From: Saturnia japonica
Lineage: Eukaryota > Arthropoda > Insecta > Lepidoptera > Saturniidae
Direction of reading: 5' to 3'
NCBI GenBank assembly: GCA_033032175.1
Contig: CM065321.1
Span: forward strand, 6,966,501-7,030,500
Length of the DNA stretch: 64,000 bases
This document shows positions 21,463-34,536 of the stretch, one piece after another. The position numbers were made by a program, and so were the translations under genes. Below the pieces are notes generated by a model that worked only from the letters and a program-made list of their open reading frames with translations, was not told the origin of the DNA and searched no databases. Each line of letters begins with the position of its first letter. Positions within the stretch are counted from its first letter, which is position 1.

Positions 21463-24400
21463 TTAACGTGCGTTGGAAAAGTGTTCGTGAGTACGGTGCC
21501 TAACACTTTGGACATGGTCATTTACTATCTCACTATTTTTGTATAAAACATTGAGATCTCCGATTAATATTAAATATAATTCTTTATAAGATTGACTTCA
21601 TACGGCTAGCAATACCATGAGACGATATTTCTCGCGATTATAACATTCATCAATCACTATAAATATTTCTGATTGTTTTGTAACTCTTATCATTTTAGTT
21701 GCTAGAAAAAAAAAATGTTTATAGATAAATGTGTCGTTTTGTTTTGTCATTCGATCGATCGAAAATGCTCAATTGGGCGTAGGTATTTTGTCACCTCTAG
21801 TGGTAGATTAAAAAAACTTTGCGCTCATAAGCAATTTAGCTTAAAACCGTTACTTCCATCTAAGTATTGACGAATGAGGATTAAAAAAAAGACGCACGAA
21901 AAGACGATTAAATTAAGTTTCAAATAATGAAAATTTTGCTTCTGTTTAATAGTTCAAAATTGTACTTAGTAAAACTACCAATTCTGTAAATAAATCATTT
22001 ATAAGTAACTTTAAAGTCACTAATGCAAACTCACTAAGTTTAGAAGAATATACAGAATTGTATATATGTGAGAATATTTGCTTCCACATATATATTGTGA
22101 AAATAGGTTAGGTTGAAGTTCGGAGATGTGGATGCTAGGGACGAGGGACGTGTCAATCTTTCAAATTGAGTTATAACAAACATACAAAAGGCGTGTGCTC
22201 GGTCGCGATTTAAAATATCTCTATTATGTTATCGCTCGCTGTGTGAAGTAAACTCAATTTCATTTCTTATAATAATGTATTTGCTGATTTTGTTAATTTA
22301 GCATAGTATCGTGTAAATTAAAAATCGTCTTCGCTTAGTGTAGGTACGAAGCTTATTTGGTACTTGTATTATATTATTATGACCTCATTTTTCATGTTAT
22401 ATTAACGGATTACTTAAGTTTATGTAAGCCTTGGTTTTTATTATTCTTCTGGAAACAATAATAGTGGCACAATTTATGAATAAATAATGGTATCGGTTTA
22501 GGATATACCTAATAGATGAATATTTTTTACCAAAAATCCTATTTCATTATGTTATACTAATGTGATAAATATCAGTATACAGTGTAAGCAGTTCAGGAAA
22601 CTTTATCATCGGTGAACTTCTTGCAATTTCAGTTTGTGGTAGGTTATATTCTACCAGACAATGTAACTTTACTTCTGCCAGATGGAGCGACCTTTTGTGG
22701 AAGTGTGCTGGTAGGTAATGAAAATATTTTATAGCATGAAGCCATGGGCGTGTAATGTAGATTTCGGCGGTTGGATGGTGCTCACCCCAGGCTGTTGGGT
22801 CTCAAACCCAAAATTGGGTTTCAGCATAAGTATAAACAATAACTACGTTGCAGTGAAATTGCGCCTGATGATCGAATTAAATGCCTACCGGTCAGTGCTG
22901 ATTTAATCAGCGTGCTGTTGCGGACGTCGCGCTCAGTGTGAACAGACGACATCACATCAGTTTCGTCTTGAATTCATTTCCCCTACTTATTATTCATTAT
23001 ACATATTACACAACTTGTAACCGTCATTTATTTTGTTACTAGCTGTTTGTTTCGCTATTACGTAGTTATTGTTTATAATTATGTTTTCGGATCCCTCGGT
23101 GGTCGCTTTCAGTAGGTATTTAGGTAACACTAAAGAAAGGTAAGGTTGTGGATATGGGAATGCGGGCCCCCGAACTCTTCTCGTTTTAATGTAATCAAAA
23201 CTGGGCTACATTCGCTTCTATTCAAATCAAATCTATATCTAATCAATATAATACCACAACTGTAATTGGATTTTAATTTTAAACTCGATTAATTATACTT
23301 CAAAGAGCAGCGCTCACATGTCACTATTCTCAGTTTTTTTTTATTTCAATTTTTTCTTAAAATTTTAAATTAGTAGGTATTCAGTTAATAACTGCATTTT
23401 TTTTTATTGTACTTTAAACATGACATTTTCCTTTTATATAATTTGCTGAATAGATATGGCTTCAAATATGACTATATCTTCCTACTGTTAAGCTCATAAG
23501 CAGAAGTTCACAGATGTTATATTAAGTGATGAAATAAGCCTAGAAGGTTTTTGAATTATTGATGTTGTCGAAATTGTGTGCCATTAGGCACGGTATGATT
23601 TTAAAAGCGTTGGAAAACTGTTAAATTATTCTCCTAAAACAATTACAATTTAATCATAGATAACAATAATTCGAAGACAATAAGGTCGATTTTGGTTTGA
23701 TTTGATTATTGTGAACCATAAAATTTTTACGGCTTAATTTGGGTATGTAACTTACAAAAAGAAACCGAATTCGCGGAACGCATAACGGTTTTTAAAACGG
23801 AATAAGTTAGCAGAACTCTGCTTTTGTAAAATAATTCTCGCGCTACATATCTCTCTGTCTTTATGATTAACGGATTGTGTATAAGTCGATTGTACTGCCA
23901 GTAAGACTACGGTAAAGACTATTGCAGCATTATGCCGCTTCTGGAGAGATTTCACATAGTGAATTTTCGGCTAGGTTATATAGGTCCTCCATATAAATGA
24001 CTCAAATGGAATTTCAAAATAAATTTATTTGGAGGAATTTATCGGTGTACACATATTACTACTGTACATATAGATGCTGTATAGATTTGTATGGTTAACG
24101 TGTAATTGACAGTACCTAATATATTGTATTGAATAGCGTCTTGTATGTGTGCCTACGCTTAGGACACAGTTGTCTTAAAATTAAGACGGAAATAAAAATA
24201 GTAACATTAAGTGATTTTTAATTATTTATTCCTTTATGAAACCCTCAATAATCCAAATAATTTATTTTAATATAAACATCCTACCTCATTTTTCCCGTTA
24301 CTTCATTCATAGAAATATTTTATCAATTAGTCATTATAATTTTTTTAAATATAAATGCTTTTAAATTAGATTTCATGATATTATTTTAATAAATAATAAA

Positions 24401-24984
24401 TGGGCTCCTGAAAATTGCTGTCCGAAAACAGTAGTTCGTAAGTAGGTATAGGCAAGTAAATTATCTCTAAGCGCTTGTTTCTGTGTTAATCAGATTAATA
24501 AAAAAACAAATAGGTAGTCTTTCTGGCAATTTGGCAAACTAAATCAAAAATTTCATAAGGGACAACTAAAAAAATATGTGATTGGACAGAAGTTCGAAGT
24601 TTCTAGACAGTATAACACCCAGATATAAAAGACAATCATGCTTCTGTCAAAATTCAGTTATGTACGATGATCGAACCCATGATCTCGTAAGTTCAATAGT
24701 AGGGCTTAATACTGCTGCGCCACGTTGCCTCAAGATAGTGAGTCGATATGCTTAAACTGAAACATTCTTTATATTTCAAGTAACGTTACAAAAGTAATTT
24801 CTTAATTGTAGTGGTGAAGATCATGAGGAAATCGAGAAGATTGCTATAAATTGAGAACTTTGGGAGCCTTAGAAAAAGAACGAATAAATAAACGAGAAAT
24901 GCATTTTTGCAGTTTTTAAATCATTTTATCTTCTCCATAACGAGTAAGAGTTAAAAAATTTAATAGATGATTATCACGCTAGGA

Positions 24985-25645
24985 CAGTGGTCGGCAAACT
25001 TATTAGCCAAAGAGCCAAATATGAACATTACAACAATAAAAAAAAATTTGGGAGCCAAATCTGCTTGTTTAGTAAACTTTTATTACACTAAATAAAACTA
25101 AATTTCATACTTAATAAATATTTATTAATGCGATCAATATGCTTGCATCTCCTTGGAAAGTTTGAGTAAGTCATGTTTGTATGTTGTTGTTTTTAATTCT
25201 AGGCAAGATTCCAAGTTCTCATCACTAAGACGACTTCTCAGTTTACTCTTGACAATGTTCATGCTTGAAATAGATTATTCGCATAAATATGTAGAACCGA
25301 AAAGGGAAAGAACAGCAAACGGGAGCTTTTTCAGAGCACTTAGGGTCAATGACCTTTTAAAAAAAGTACGATCGTAATATCGTGAATGTTTGGAGTTGAT
25401 TTGTGAAATGTATTTGTAAGACAACAAACCATTGTTTTTGCAATCCTGTTAGTAAATTTAATCTAAATCTAAAATATAGTTTGATTCGTAAAATAACGAG
25501 TAGAACTTGCTCTAAAATCTAAGGTTTGAGACCACACCTTTTTTCGTAACTGATTTTAGTGTTATTAATTTTTTTTTTTTTTAATGAAATTATTATTGCG
25601 CCTTACGTGAATATTTGTGCCAGAGCCGCACTTTGCCGACCACTG
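24985..25645 (-). mobile_element. hAT element relic with 8-bp target duplication
   Basis: Terminal inverted repeats CAGTGGTCGGCAAACT and ACTTTGCCGACCACTG bound 661 bp. Both sides are flanked by the identical 8-mer CGCTAGGA (24977-24984 and 25646-25653). Inside, the minus strand at about 25190-25330 reads FAVLSLFGSTYLCE, a stop, then SISSMNIVKSKLRSRLSDEN. That is the C-terminal dimerisation region of a hAT transposase. It is an internally deleted, inactive copy. Confidence 0.85.
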
Positions 25646-26419
25646 CGCTAGGAAATTGTATGTATAGGACATAATTATCATAATTGACCGTCTCTGTACC
25701 GGTGTGAAGGCAGTGAAGGTTCTAACTTATAACTAGTAGTAGTACTAGGATTATAACTTGTGATTGCATAAAGAACTAAGCACGTCACCGCATATATTAC
25801 AAGTCACAGAAATGAAAAAAAATGTTTAGTTAATATTTATTTAGGAAATAAAAAATGTAGATATAGATGTAGCTAAGTTCGTCGCATTCGCATTCGTAAA
25901 CATACATACGTAGATACATACGTGTCACGTGTAAAAAAGGCTCACAAATTTACAGATTTTACGCATGAAGTGTTGAAAATATATTCAGAGTATTTTGTTG
26001 AGAATTATTTTTTACCTACTACCGTTGAGAACTGGGCCACTCAAATACTGGGGACCGTAGTTCGAGTAGGGATGGCCTACACTTTTCTGTAGGAAACGAA
26101 GGCAAATGCCTAGGAAAGATGAATATAGATTAAAACAATGAAAATGTATTAATCCGCTAATATACCTTCACATAATACTCGCACAAAAAGCGATTTCTTT
26201 AAAAAAAATCCCAGAACTGACCCATATTTTCTGCATAGTTTCTAATTGGTTTGTTATAACAGGGACGCTCTGGCGCCTTCACCTACGAGACCCAGTAAAG
26301 CCTAGCAAATAAGTATTTTTATGTCGGTGAGTCAAATCAAATAAATTAGTTATTATCTTTATTTAGATCAAGTGGTAGTATCAATTATATATTGCCTAAT
26401 TAGATACTATAGGGCTCCC

Positions 26420-26860
26420 GTAATATAAAACATTTAGGGCGATACTCGATGCTAGCTACTTCCCTCAAGCTGAAAATCTGTCGCCAAGCACCAAAATAGG
26501 TGTGTTCCAGCAGCTTTACCTGAGAGTCAATCTTCGACTAAACTTAGCGTGTTACTACCTTGGGCCACGTCGTCACTTAAGATTGGGTGAGGTTGTGGCC
26601 ATATCGCTTAACCTATAAACGAAAAAAAAATTTTTTTGATGTAGCTATCTTTTTTCATAGTAGCGCGGCATAGTTACGGCACTGTAACTGATGGTAAGCA
26701 CCCGAAGGATTTACATTCCATCATCAATCGTCGCTGACATGCCGGCCTGCTCAAATGTCACTTCCCTTTATGTTTATGGAACACACTGGCCGGGAGACAG
26801 TTCCACAGCTTCACATAGCGAACATCTTCAATGTACCTAAGTAATGATAAAATTTTTATT
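26420..26860. repeat. two adjacent dispersed SINE-like repeats
   Basis: The first, at about 26420-26625, ends GGTTGTGGCCATATCGCTTA plus an A-rich tail. The second, at about 26680-26860, ends AGTTCCACAGCTTCACA and shares this end with 7660-7800. Neither encodes protein. Confidence 0.45.
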
Positions 26861-27157
26861 TGTTACGCAGGGTTCGTTTTGTCGTCTACCCGAAACGATT
26901 TGTTTCGTTCAAAAATCATACAAGTGAATAAAGACTAATAATATGACTGATTATTAATGTCTTAGTTAGAATGTTAGGTAACTACATAATTTACACAGAA
27001 AACTCAAGACTTGTAATTTATAAAAATGTATAGGAAAGTTTTGTATACAATCGAATAAAAACAAAAATAAAAATAGACGATGATGTTTTATTGTAGATAG
27101 TGGTTATTTAAGCAACCGCTTGCACCTACTTTACTATCGGAGGATGTATCACCTGGC

Positions 27158-27361
27158 TCTATCTTCAGACCCTCGTCATCGTGTGTAATGAAAGGTATGC
27201 ATTAAAACAAAACAAACTAGCCCAAACTCGATTGTCTTTGCAGCTTCCTTCATGGAATTCTAATGGCAATCTTCCGGCTCCATCTTCAGATCCTCGTCAT
27301 CATGTGCAATAAAAAGTACTCATGACAACAAAACAAACTAGCTCAAATTCGACTATACTAC
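27158..27361. repeat. tandem duplication, period about 126 bp
   Basis: Units at about 27158-27235 and 27284-27361 both run from CT(A/C)CATCTTCAGA through CTCGTCATC to AAAACAAACTAG. They belong to a longer dispersed repeat extending to about 27500. Confidence 0.6.
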
Positions 27362-28099
27362 CATTTACCATCAAGGAGTTCCAGTCCTTACGCCAGGACT
27401 CCAACATCAGATCAGCTCCATGGCACCACAATATTGCATTGTCATGATACTTACATACATAATATGCCGAATTTCATCTCAATTGGATAACAGGAGGTAG
27501 AAAAATGCTTTGCAAATTTTGAAATTTAGTGTTTTATAGGTACTTACATAAAAAAACGAACCAAGTTAAATAAAAGCTTGTAATGCCTCGTTTACACAAG
27601 CACCAGCATCTGGCATCGGCCAGCATCGCCCGTCGTCGGAAAAGTGGTGAGGTTTTAGATTATTACCCCCATCCCCCTCCCCAAAATCACTTATTTTTTA
27701 GGTATAAGGTTACTATAAAATTACCAGAATATTATCTTAAGGCCAGGTTGTTACTAACTGGCATTATAATAATAAAGGAAAGGTATAATCATGTGAAAAA
27801 TGGTCTCGCTACTACTACCATAGTTTAGACCTGAGTCGTATGTGAAATTATTTTAATTTTCTATTATCTCCTAAATTATGTGGCCAAATTGTATACTATG
27901 AAGAGGAAAGTTTATCTTCATAAAATTCTTTTGAGAATGAAGCAACTTTTGTTCTTAAGTATTAATACGCCATGCCAAATAATAATGTTCGTAAATCACT
28001 TTTTAATTTTCAATTAACTTTTGTCGCAGAATACCTTATTATGATGTATGTACATACTACCGCAGACTTCTTTTTATATAACAAGGACCAATAGGTAGC

Positions 28100-28450
28100 G
28101 CTTCGAGACTCCCACTCCGCACGAAACTAGGTTTATATAAAACCTACGTGAGATCGCGCCTCACGTACGCCGCCCCTGCATGATTCGGTTACGCAGCAGA
28201 ATATTTGAAGCGCCGATTACGAGCCCAGCAGAATTATACTCTCAGAACGATCGTCGGGGCACCACGTTACTTGATGAACTAGACAATACAACGCGATCTG
28301 TGCATAGAAAGCCTGGACGACTTTATAAGCAGCCTAGCTACCCGAATGTTCCGGAAAGCGGATGCATTGGCGCATGTACACCTCTAGCACATAGCGCCGC
28401 TGCACACCAGACCACCAGATCAGCCATACCCTCGATGTAAGAGGAAGATT
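28100..28450 (+). pseudogene. Jockey-like non-LTR RT C-terminal fragment
   Basis: The translation, with stops, includes LGLYKTYVRSRLTYAAPA, QQNYTLRTIVGAPRY and HIAPLHTRPPDQPYPR. These are the conserved C-terminal motifs of Jockey-type reverse transcriptases. The N-terminal RT is absent. Confidence 0.65.
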
Positions 28451-28677
28451 ATGAAGCCTCAGGCGCGCCAACTCGTACGTGCACCCACGCCGGACTGAGA
28501 AAGCGCGGGATAAGAGGAGAATTCACAGGCCTCAGCGTCAGTTACGCGAGGCCTTATTACAGAGACACGCCCGTTGTAGCGGGCGTAGAAGACAGTCACC
28601 GATAGAGGGCTATCGGCCGATATAGGCCCTGAAGCGGTTTCCCCGCACAAGAAACCACATGTGCGAGATGACAACCT

Positions 28678-29190
28678 GTGGTGGTGGTGCAAGAGTGCGT
28701 GTACCCACTATTCGATCATAATACAGTGATTTGCAGCTATCTCCAGTCGTCTACTCTATACCTTATAAGAGACAACTTAAAGAAGAAGCTGCGAAGAAAA
28801 GTTAAAAACCTATACCAAACAAGGAGGTTTGGCAAAACCAAATCCAAAAATCCAAATAATAATGCATCCAATAATAAAGTGTGGGCGTGTACAGGGTGTT
28901 CAGAGATATACAAGGAACCAAATATTGAAGATTCTATAGAGTGCATTTCTTCCAGAAATTGGTGGCACGACAGGTGTACGGCCTATCTAGGTTTCAGCCA
29001 CTTCACTTTTCTTCACTCGCAAAAAAAAAGTGTCGGGCACGGTCCGAGACATCGGGTACACAGCGACATAAAGAAGAAAACCAAGATTGGTCGTTTTGCG
29101 AAACGCCTCAAGTACAAGAAGAGCTCAAGTTTAATTTGCCACCTCGCCCTACTGGCATCCGTACGTTATCTACTAGAGGTGTTATGTTAG
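28678..29190 (+). pseudogene. zinc-finger protein fragment, probably transposon-derived
   Basis: A 170-codon frame with a basic N-terminal half (KKKLRRKVKNLYQTRRFGK). It then has WACTGCSEIYKEPNIEDSIE, and next CISSRNWWHDRC, giving a CxxC...C...WxHxxC pattern. Similar PHD/ring-like tails occur on transposase and retroposon proteins. The frame continues into low-complexity basic sequence. Not a confident host gene. Confidence 0.4.
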
Positions 29191-29419
29191 GCTAATATTT
29201 TGATATTCCTGATATGGAATTTATTAGTTAACTCATATTAGGTTCCCGTACCTATTATTGGGTATTAGTCAAATAATAGTCAACGATTCAATATTCGCTA
29301 CCTACTTGAATTTAATACTGATATTAAGCGTACCTATCTATTCTCTACTTAAAGAATGTGAGTATGAAATAAAAGATTGTTGTGAATATTAATTATTATT
29401 CTAGCGGAGGTGAGGAACA

Positions 29420-29645
29420 GAGAGTAAAGTTCCTCATCCGCCATAGAAAAGGGAGGATCCTCCGGCCAGACGGGTGCTATGTCTGGCGGGCAGCTGCCCC
29501 GACTGTTGTAGTCGGGTTCTTGTATATATACTCAACGATAGAGTGAATTTATATTCCAAGTCCGGTGAAGCTGTAAAAGCCGCAGCGGCTTTAGGGCCCC
29601 TAAGGCTAACAGTGTAGTCAGATCTAAAAAAAAAAAAAAGTGAAT
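29420..29645 (+). repeat. retroposon 3' UTR-like repeat with A tail
   Basis: The block includes CCGGTGAAGCTGTAAAAGCC and AGGGCCCC and ends in a poly-A run at about 29627-29639. The core is shared with 36799-36900 and inverted at 14120-14310. It suggests a 5'-truncated non-LTR insertion on the plus strand. Confidence 0.5.
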
Positions 29646-29837
29646 TTATATAGCGCAATGTAGGATAGTAGGGATGCGTCCTATGTGGCTCGATAGATGT
29701 CGCTATGTGTCGCTACGTAGTTGTGTCGATGCGTTGATGCGTCAGTTGTGGCGAGAGATGTCGCTACAATTATTATTCGTATCTTTATTATATAACGTAA
29801 ATGAAAAATTGATTAAATTTTCTTTCGTATTAATAAA

Positions 29838-30263
29838 CTAGCTGTGTCCGCGGCTTCGCTCACGTGGATTACAGAATGCCCGCGCGAATCTTGCTCCCCC
29901 GTTCCCGGTTATTTTATAGACAATAATGCTTATTGTAGGTGTTCCTTAGAACATAGACGTATACTCTCCCTGACTTTTTTGTAGGTCTTTTAATGCTTAC
30001 AATTATTTAGTAAGTTAATTTGCTATATCTCTTATAGTTTACTTAACGTAAGCCATTTTAAGCGCCCGAATTGATTCACCATGACCAGTTATTTTTTATT
30101 TATGCGGAACCCAAATTATTTTTCTAAAATAAAGGTAGCCTAAGTTACTTCCTATAAAATCAGCTATCTACCAGTGAAAGTCCCGTCGAAATCATTCTAA
30201 CCGTTTCGGAAATTACTCGGAACAAACAGACAGACAAGAATTTTAAAAGTGGGTTTTTTGTTA
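29838..30263 (-). mobile_element. Helitron-like element, second subfamily
   Basis: The minus strand ends GAAGCCGCGGACACAGCTAG at 29838. Its interior is homologous, inverted, to 50308-50639, including CTGTCTGTTTGTTCCG and ACGGGAC. The 5' TC end is not clear. Confidence 0.5.
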
Positions 30264-30929
30264 TAGGTGTCGTTATATACTTTCATATGCATTTATTAAA
30301 AAAAACTGTTATAACATACACTTCAATTTTATTAATTGTATAGATTACGGACTGTCGTTAACGTCAAAATCTTTGGTATATTAAAATATATTATGTTAAA
30401 AAATATCACTATGTCATGTACTACAATTATAGATTTTTATATATGTCCATTAAAAACGTCAATCGATTATTTTTTTAGTAGATTCTAAACACAAAATAAT
30501 AAAATATTTACATTTGAAATTTTCAAAAATATATAGAAACCATAATAACATTTGTGCAATCGCAGCTAGATACAAGGAACTGAAGGAACCGGTAATATAA
30601 TACGAATTATCAATAGATACCTAATACAAAAATTACAAACTAATCTATTAATATAACTAATATCCATATTACTAGTACGTTCTACTAGTACTATTCTGTT
30701 CTCATTGCTTGCTTACTGTGTTACCAACCCATGCCGTTTTCATACGAAACCCGACGTGTATAAAATGTCCTGACTCGCCGCGCGGATCGTGTATCGCGTA
30801 CCTATTATTTTTGACTAATATTTGGTAACCTATTATTCTTTATTCGTTTATCATAATTTAACAGTCCGTGGCGTGTATTATAATCCCTGTACCTATTACG
30901 AATATATTCATTACACCTCGAGTGTCTAC

Positions 30930-31010
30930 AAGACGGGCATCTGGCCAAACAAAATAGCCCATCCAAACCGGGAAGGGAGGGGCCCTCACGCAGAGGGGAA
31001 GTAACGCGAA
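30930..31010 (+). repeat. retroposon fragment shared with 52990-53095
   Basis: Both blocks contain GACGGGCATC, CCATCCAAACCGGG or CCGTCCAAACCGGG, and CTCACGCAGAGGGGAA. It is probably a non-LTR 3' region. Confidence 0.5.
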
Positions 31011-32311
31011 CCCAACAATCATCCCTAAAATGTTTATTTTTATTAAATAAATAAATGAAAGTGCACACTCCTGCACCACCCTACCTATTGTAGAACAGTG
31101 TATTTAAACATATTAGTGCTACTTCATTACACGATAGTTTCTTCTATAGGTGTACTTATATGGTTCATAATCAATTCTGTTTGTTATATTATGTACTCGT
31201 ATTTTGCTAGTATCTTTAAAGCGTGTATGCTTAGACCACAGTAATAATCACACTTGATTCACAAAAAGTTTTTTTTACGTTTATTTTCGTTTTAGTAACT
31301 CGATTCATAGATGTCAGATTGCGAACGAATTAACACGATTGAAGTTAGTTCCGTTTCGAACCACACCACGATCGTGCGCTAGTGTTGATTTAAAGAGGAC
31401 GAAATGGCACCAAATCGAATAAAATTCGATTCGATTCTGTACTCGAAAACGTCAAGAGTAAGGTATACGCCAGCAGGCTCAAACGGGGGAAATTCAGACC
31501 TTCGGTATGTACTAGGGAATAGTATGAAAAACAAAATAAAACTCCAAAATAAAGCAGTCGAGTTCTATATGTTATCGTTTACTTAATTTATTTTGTACAA
31601 ACTTCAACAATATATCATAAATATATATAGATGTACATAATAAATACTCAATTAAATCTCTATCATTCAGCAAACTGAACTCACTTTTTGTCATAATTAA
31701 AGTTAAAATAAATGATACAATCATATAGTAACTTATTGTCTAAACTTAATTAAACACAACGTTTTTGTGCAAATACGCCTAATAGTATGTATAAATGTTT
31801 GGTTTCACCAACATAAAGTGATATATAAACCTCAACTGTACGTCGTATATTTTATATGATTGTATATCCACAATGGAGAGATTCAAACCCATGAAATATT
31901 TCCAGCATTCGCTAAATATTGATTAAAATGTGAAACTATCAGCTGCGATGTTTTTGATATAGGTAATCTGAATACACAAAGATAACAATTTATTGTCACT
32001 TCCCCTTTGGCCCGCGGAAAAGCCTAAATGTATTAGTATAGGGGAAGTTTAAGAAATTTGTATTACAAAATGAGAATATTCATTCAATTCGATATTTTCC
32101 TTATCCAATCAGTCTTCTGATGCTTAGCGATTTATTTAATTGTAAGAGTTTGAATCACTCCAAATGGTTAAATTAATTATTCATTTGCTTCCTCGTTTCT
32201 TTTGCAAAATATATTCAATGGAATTAAAAGTAAAACGTCAAGTGATATCGAGAAGGCGGGGCGCAGAACGTGTGCGAGCGACGGGGAATTTCACTCGTAC
32301 ATACTCTACGC

Positions 32312-32317
32312 TTTATT
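32312..32317 (-). terminator. possible distal para polyadenylation signal
   Basis: TTTATT on the plus strand is AATAAA on the para strand, about 2.2 kb past the stop. It is the first I noticed. Without transcripts it is a weak candidate. Confidence 0.15.
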
Positions 32318-33179
32318 ATATAAAATGATCTACATAACTATTATTTTTAATCACAATTATTGCAAAATATGTGCAAAACCGTAAGCGTCTCATTTAGTTT
32401 CCGATACACTGAATCCTTCACTTTCTCAATACCTACTTAAAATGGTCTTGCACTTCAAGTATTTTCCATATTTTAAAAAGCAAATTAAAAACAAACGACA
32501 TACACAACTATCAGGTGACACATTCCGAAGGATTAACGTAAAGTTAAACCTCTCATCGAGCACTCATTAAACATTATTGCTTCAAGCTTATTACGTATCG
32601 CTGCGTACTCCTGCTGCTGGATATCCATAGACATTATAATTATGTGTTGCGACGTGCAATTCGGGATCTACCCGGCGATAAGCTCTCCATATTTACAGAG
32701 TAGAAGAAAATTGACCACTTCCAAAGATAAGTTACAAAATTTGAATGATTAATTATCCTGTTTTACTAGAGAAGACATTACTGTCGCTACTCATGCGAAC
32801 TTGTGGCAATGCTCAGACCGTCTGCTTCCTACTAACAGACTACACGACCGCACTAGCTAGAGAGATGTCAATTGAAACAAAAAAAAATTCATTAATAATC
32901 TACCTTACTCGGTAAGGGACGTTCATCTCTTAGGTTTATCAATAATATCTTATTGCTAATTTATGGCGAACTCTTTCGAGTTGCCAAATTGCTTGATCAA
33001 TGGATATATCATTATAAACATAGTTAAAATATAATCGGCAAGAGCAAATTTCTCGAAGCAGTATCAGCCCGCTCGCAATTATCTGATAAGTAATATATAG
33101 ATGCTTGTATATCCAATTCACACTTCGAAGAGGACCATCAGACAACTTCCATGTAGCCGAATTATTAATTCAGTGAAAC

Positions 33180-33560
33180 CAGAATAGTTATGGAACTGCA
33201 ACGGTCGGAACGTAGGAGTTGAGATGTTGCTCTTCGTCGAAGAGTGATAGTTTGGAGGCACGCGAGAAAGCGATATAAAGCCGGCTGGGGAGGGCCGGCG
33301 TCAACCGCCTTGTCGCGTCCCAACAGATAATGTAATTTAAGGGAAGGAAATTACATTAACTGGGTAGGTACGTGGAAAGTGCACATTACATAAAATGGCT
33401 CGATTCTTATGATGCGTACTGAATTAGGACGGAAGTGAATTCTGGTATCGATTTCACGGCTGATTCAAAAAGTTCTAAACTCGTAACTTCGAGTACATCG
33501 ACGACGAGCTGACCTCGCGTAGACAGACGCGATGTAGCGTCGCTTCGGTACACTGAAAAG
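33180..33560. other. unexplained GC-richer block with TATAAA
   Basis: This block, about 1 kb beyond the para stop, is richer in GC than its surroundings. It contains GATATAAAGCCGGCTG at about 33270. It could be para 3' UTR, a decayed element or a promoter. Nothing decides among these. Confidence 0.2.
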
Positions 33561-34434
33561 CTTATAAACTGGAACTACAAAAACTATACCGATAAAATTG
33601 ATATGAATTGGCGCAGCCATTGGATTTTATAAGCGTCTATTAGATAAGATTCTACTAACGCCCTTATGTATGTATGTTTATGTGACTCCAAGACGATTAT
33701 AAATTTGAAATTATTTGTAATTTAAGTACACTGAAATAATTAAGTGGTACATTGATTTGATGGTTGTGACCCTCGGGTGGGGCGATATATCTATTTGCTA
33801 GCGAAAAGGAATGAAGCGAATGTTACTTCGTGTCGCAGTCCGGCACCACGCGGCCACGGCGCGACATCACTTGCCCAACGTGTAATACCGTGTATACTAC
33901 TATTGCTCGACACCATTTCGGGGAAGAAAAATGATATCTCACGGTTACAAATAATTGGGTACAATATATTAGACTTCTGATTTAGAATTTTACAGGTAGA
34001 CAGTGTTCTTTGTCGAATACAAAAATAAGCTTTTAGAGTTTCCTCAACATTATCCAATACCTTATATTATATCACTAGATGAATAAAAAAGGGCACGCTC
34101 GCGAAAACGATTCTCATCGTCAGACTTCTTTCACCGGGGGCATATCTGACGCGATAACACGCAAACTAACGAAAGTATGCGAGTCAGAATGACTGGACGC
34201 AACGAACGCGCGCAAAAATTGTCGCAAAACAAACAGTCACTGAAGCATCGGCCGTGCGAACACAAAACACTCCGGTCAACACCTCGAACGTTTCAAACGC
34301 GAAAAATAACGTCCACGAAAGAATCGGCGCAGACACGCAGCGGCAGGTCGCGCCAGCTCGCACTGCGCCGCTCGACCGCGGCCCGCCGACGCACACTACG
34401 TTCCTACATGCGAAACGTCTAGCGTAAAAAATAA

Positions 34435-34536
34435 TTAAGTGCGCTTAGGTGGGCTCAAGAGCTCGGGCAGCGGTGCGGGCAGCGGCAGCGGCACGTTGTC
34501 GACCAGCGCGGGCAGCAGCGCGAGCGCCAGCGCGGG
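34435..34536 (-). other. in-frame open extension after the para stop
   Basis: After TGA (34537-34539) the same frame runs CCC GCG CTG and on for 33 codons to TAA at 34435-34437. It gives a Leu/Pro/Ala-rich peptide ending SPPKRT. GC-rich third positions resemble the exon before it. It could be readthrough coding or simply GC-rich 3' UTR. Confidence 0.3.

Larger units (their letters stand above)
18393..34434. other. intergenic region between convergent ari-1 and para
   Basis: About 16 kb with no host gene I can support. Its open frames are short and lack conserved motifs or splice context, apart from transposon fragments listed separately. The stretches 18.4-21.3, 21.5-24.9, 25.7-26.4 and 31.0-34.1 kb are AT-rich and otherwise blank to me. 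The last few hundred bases probably include the para 3' UTR. Confidence 0.6.
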
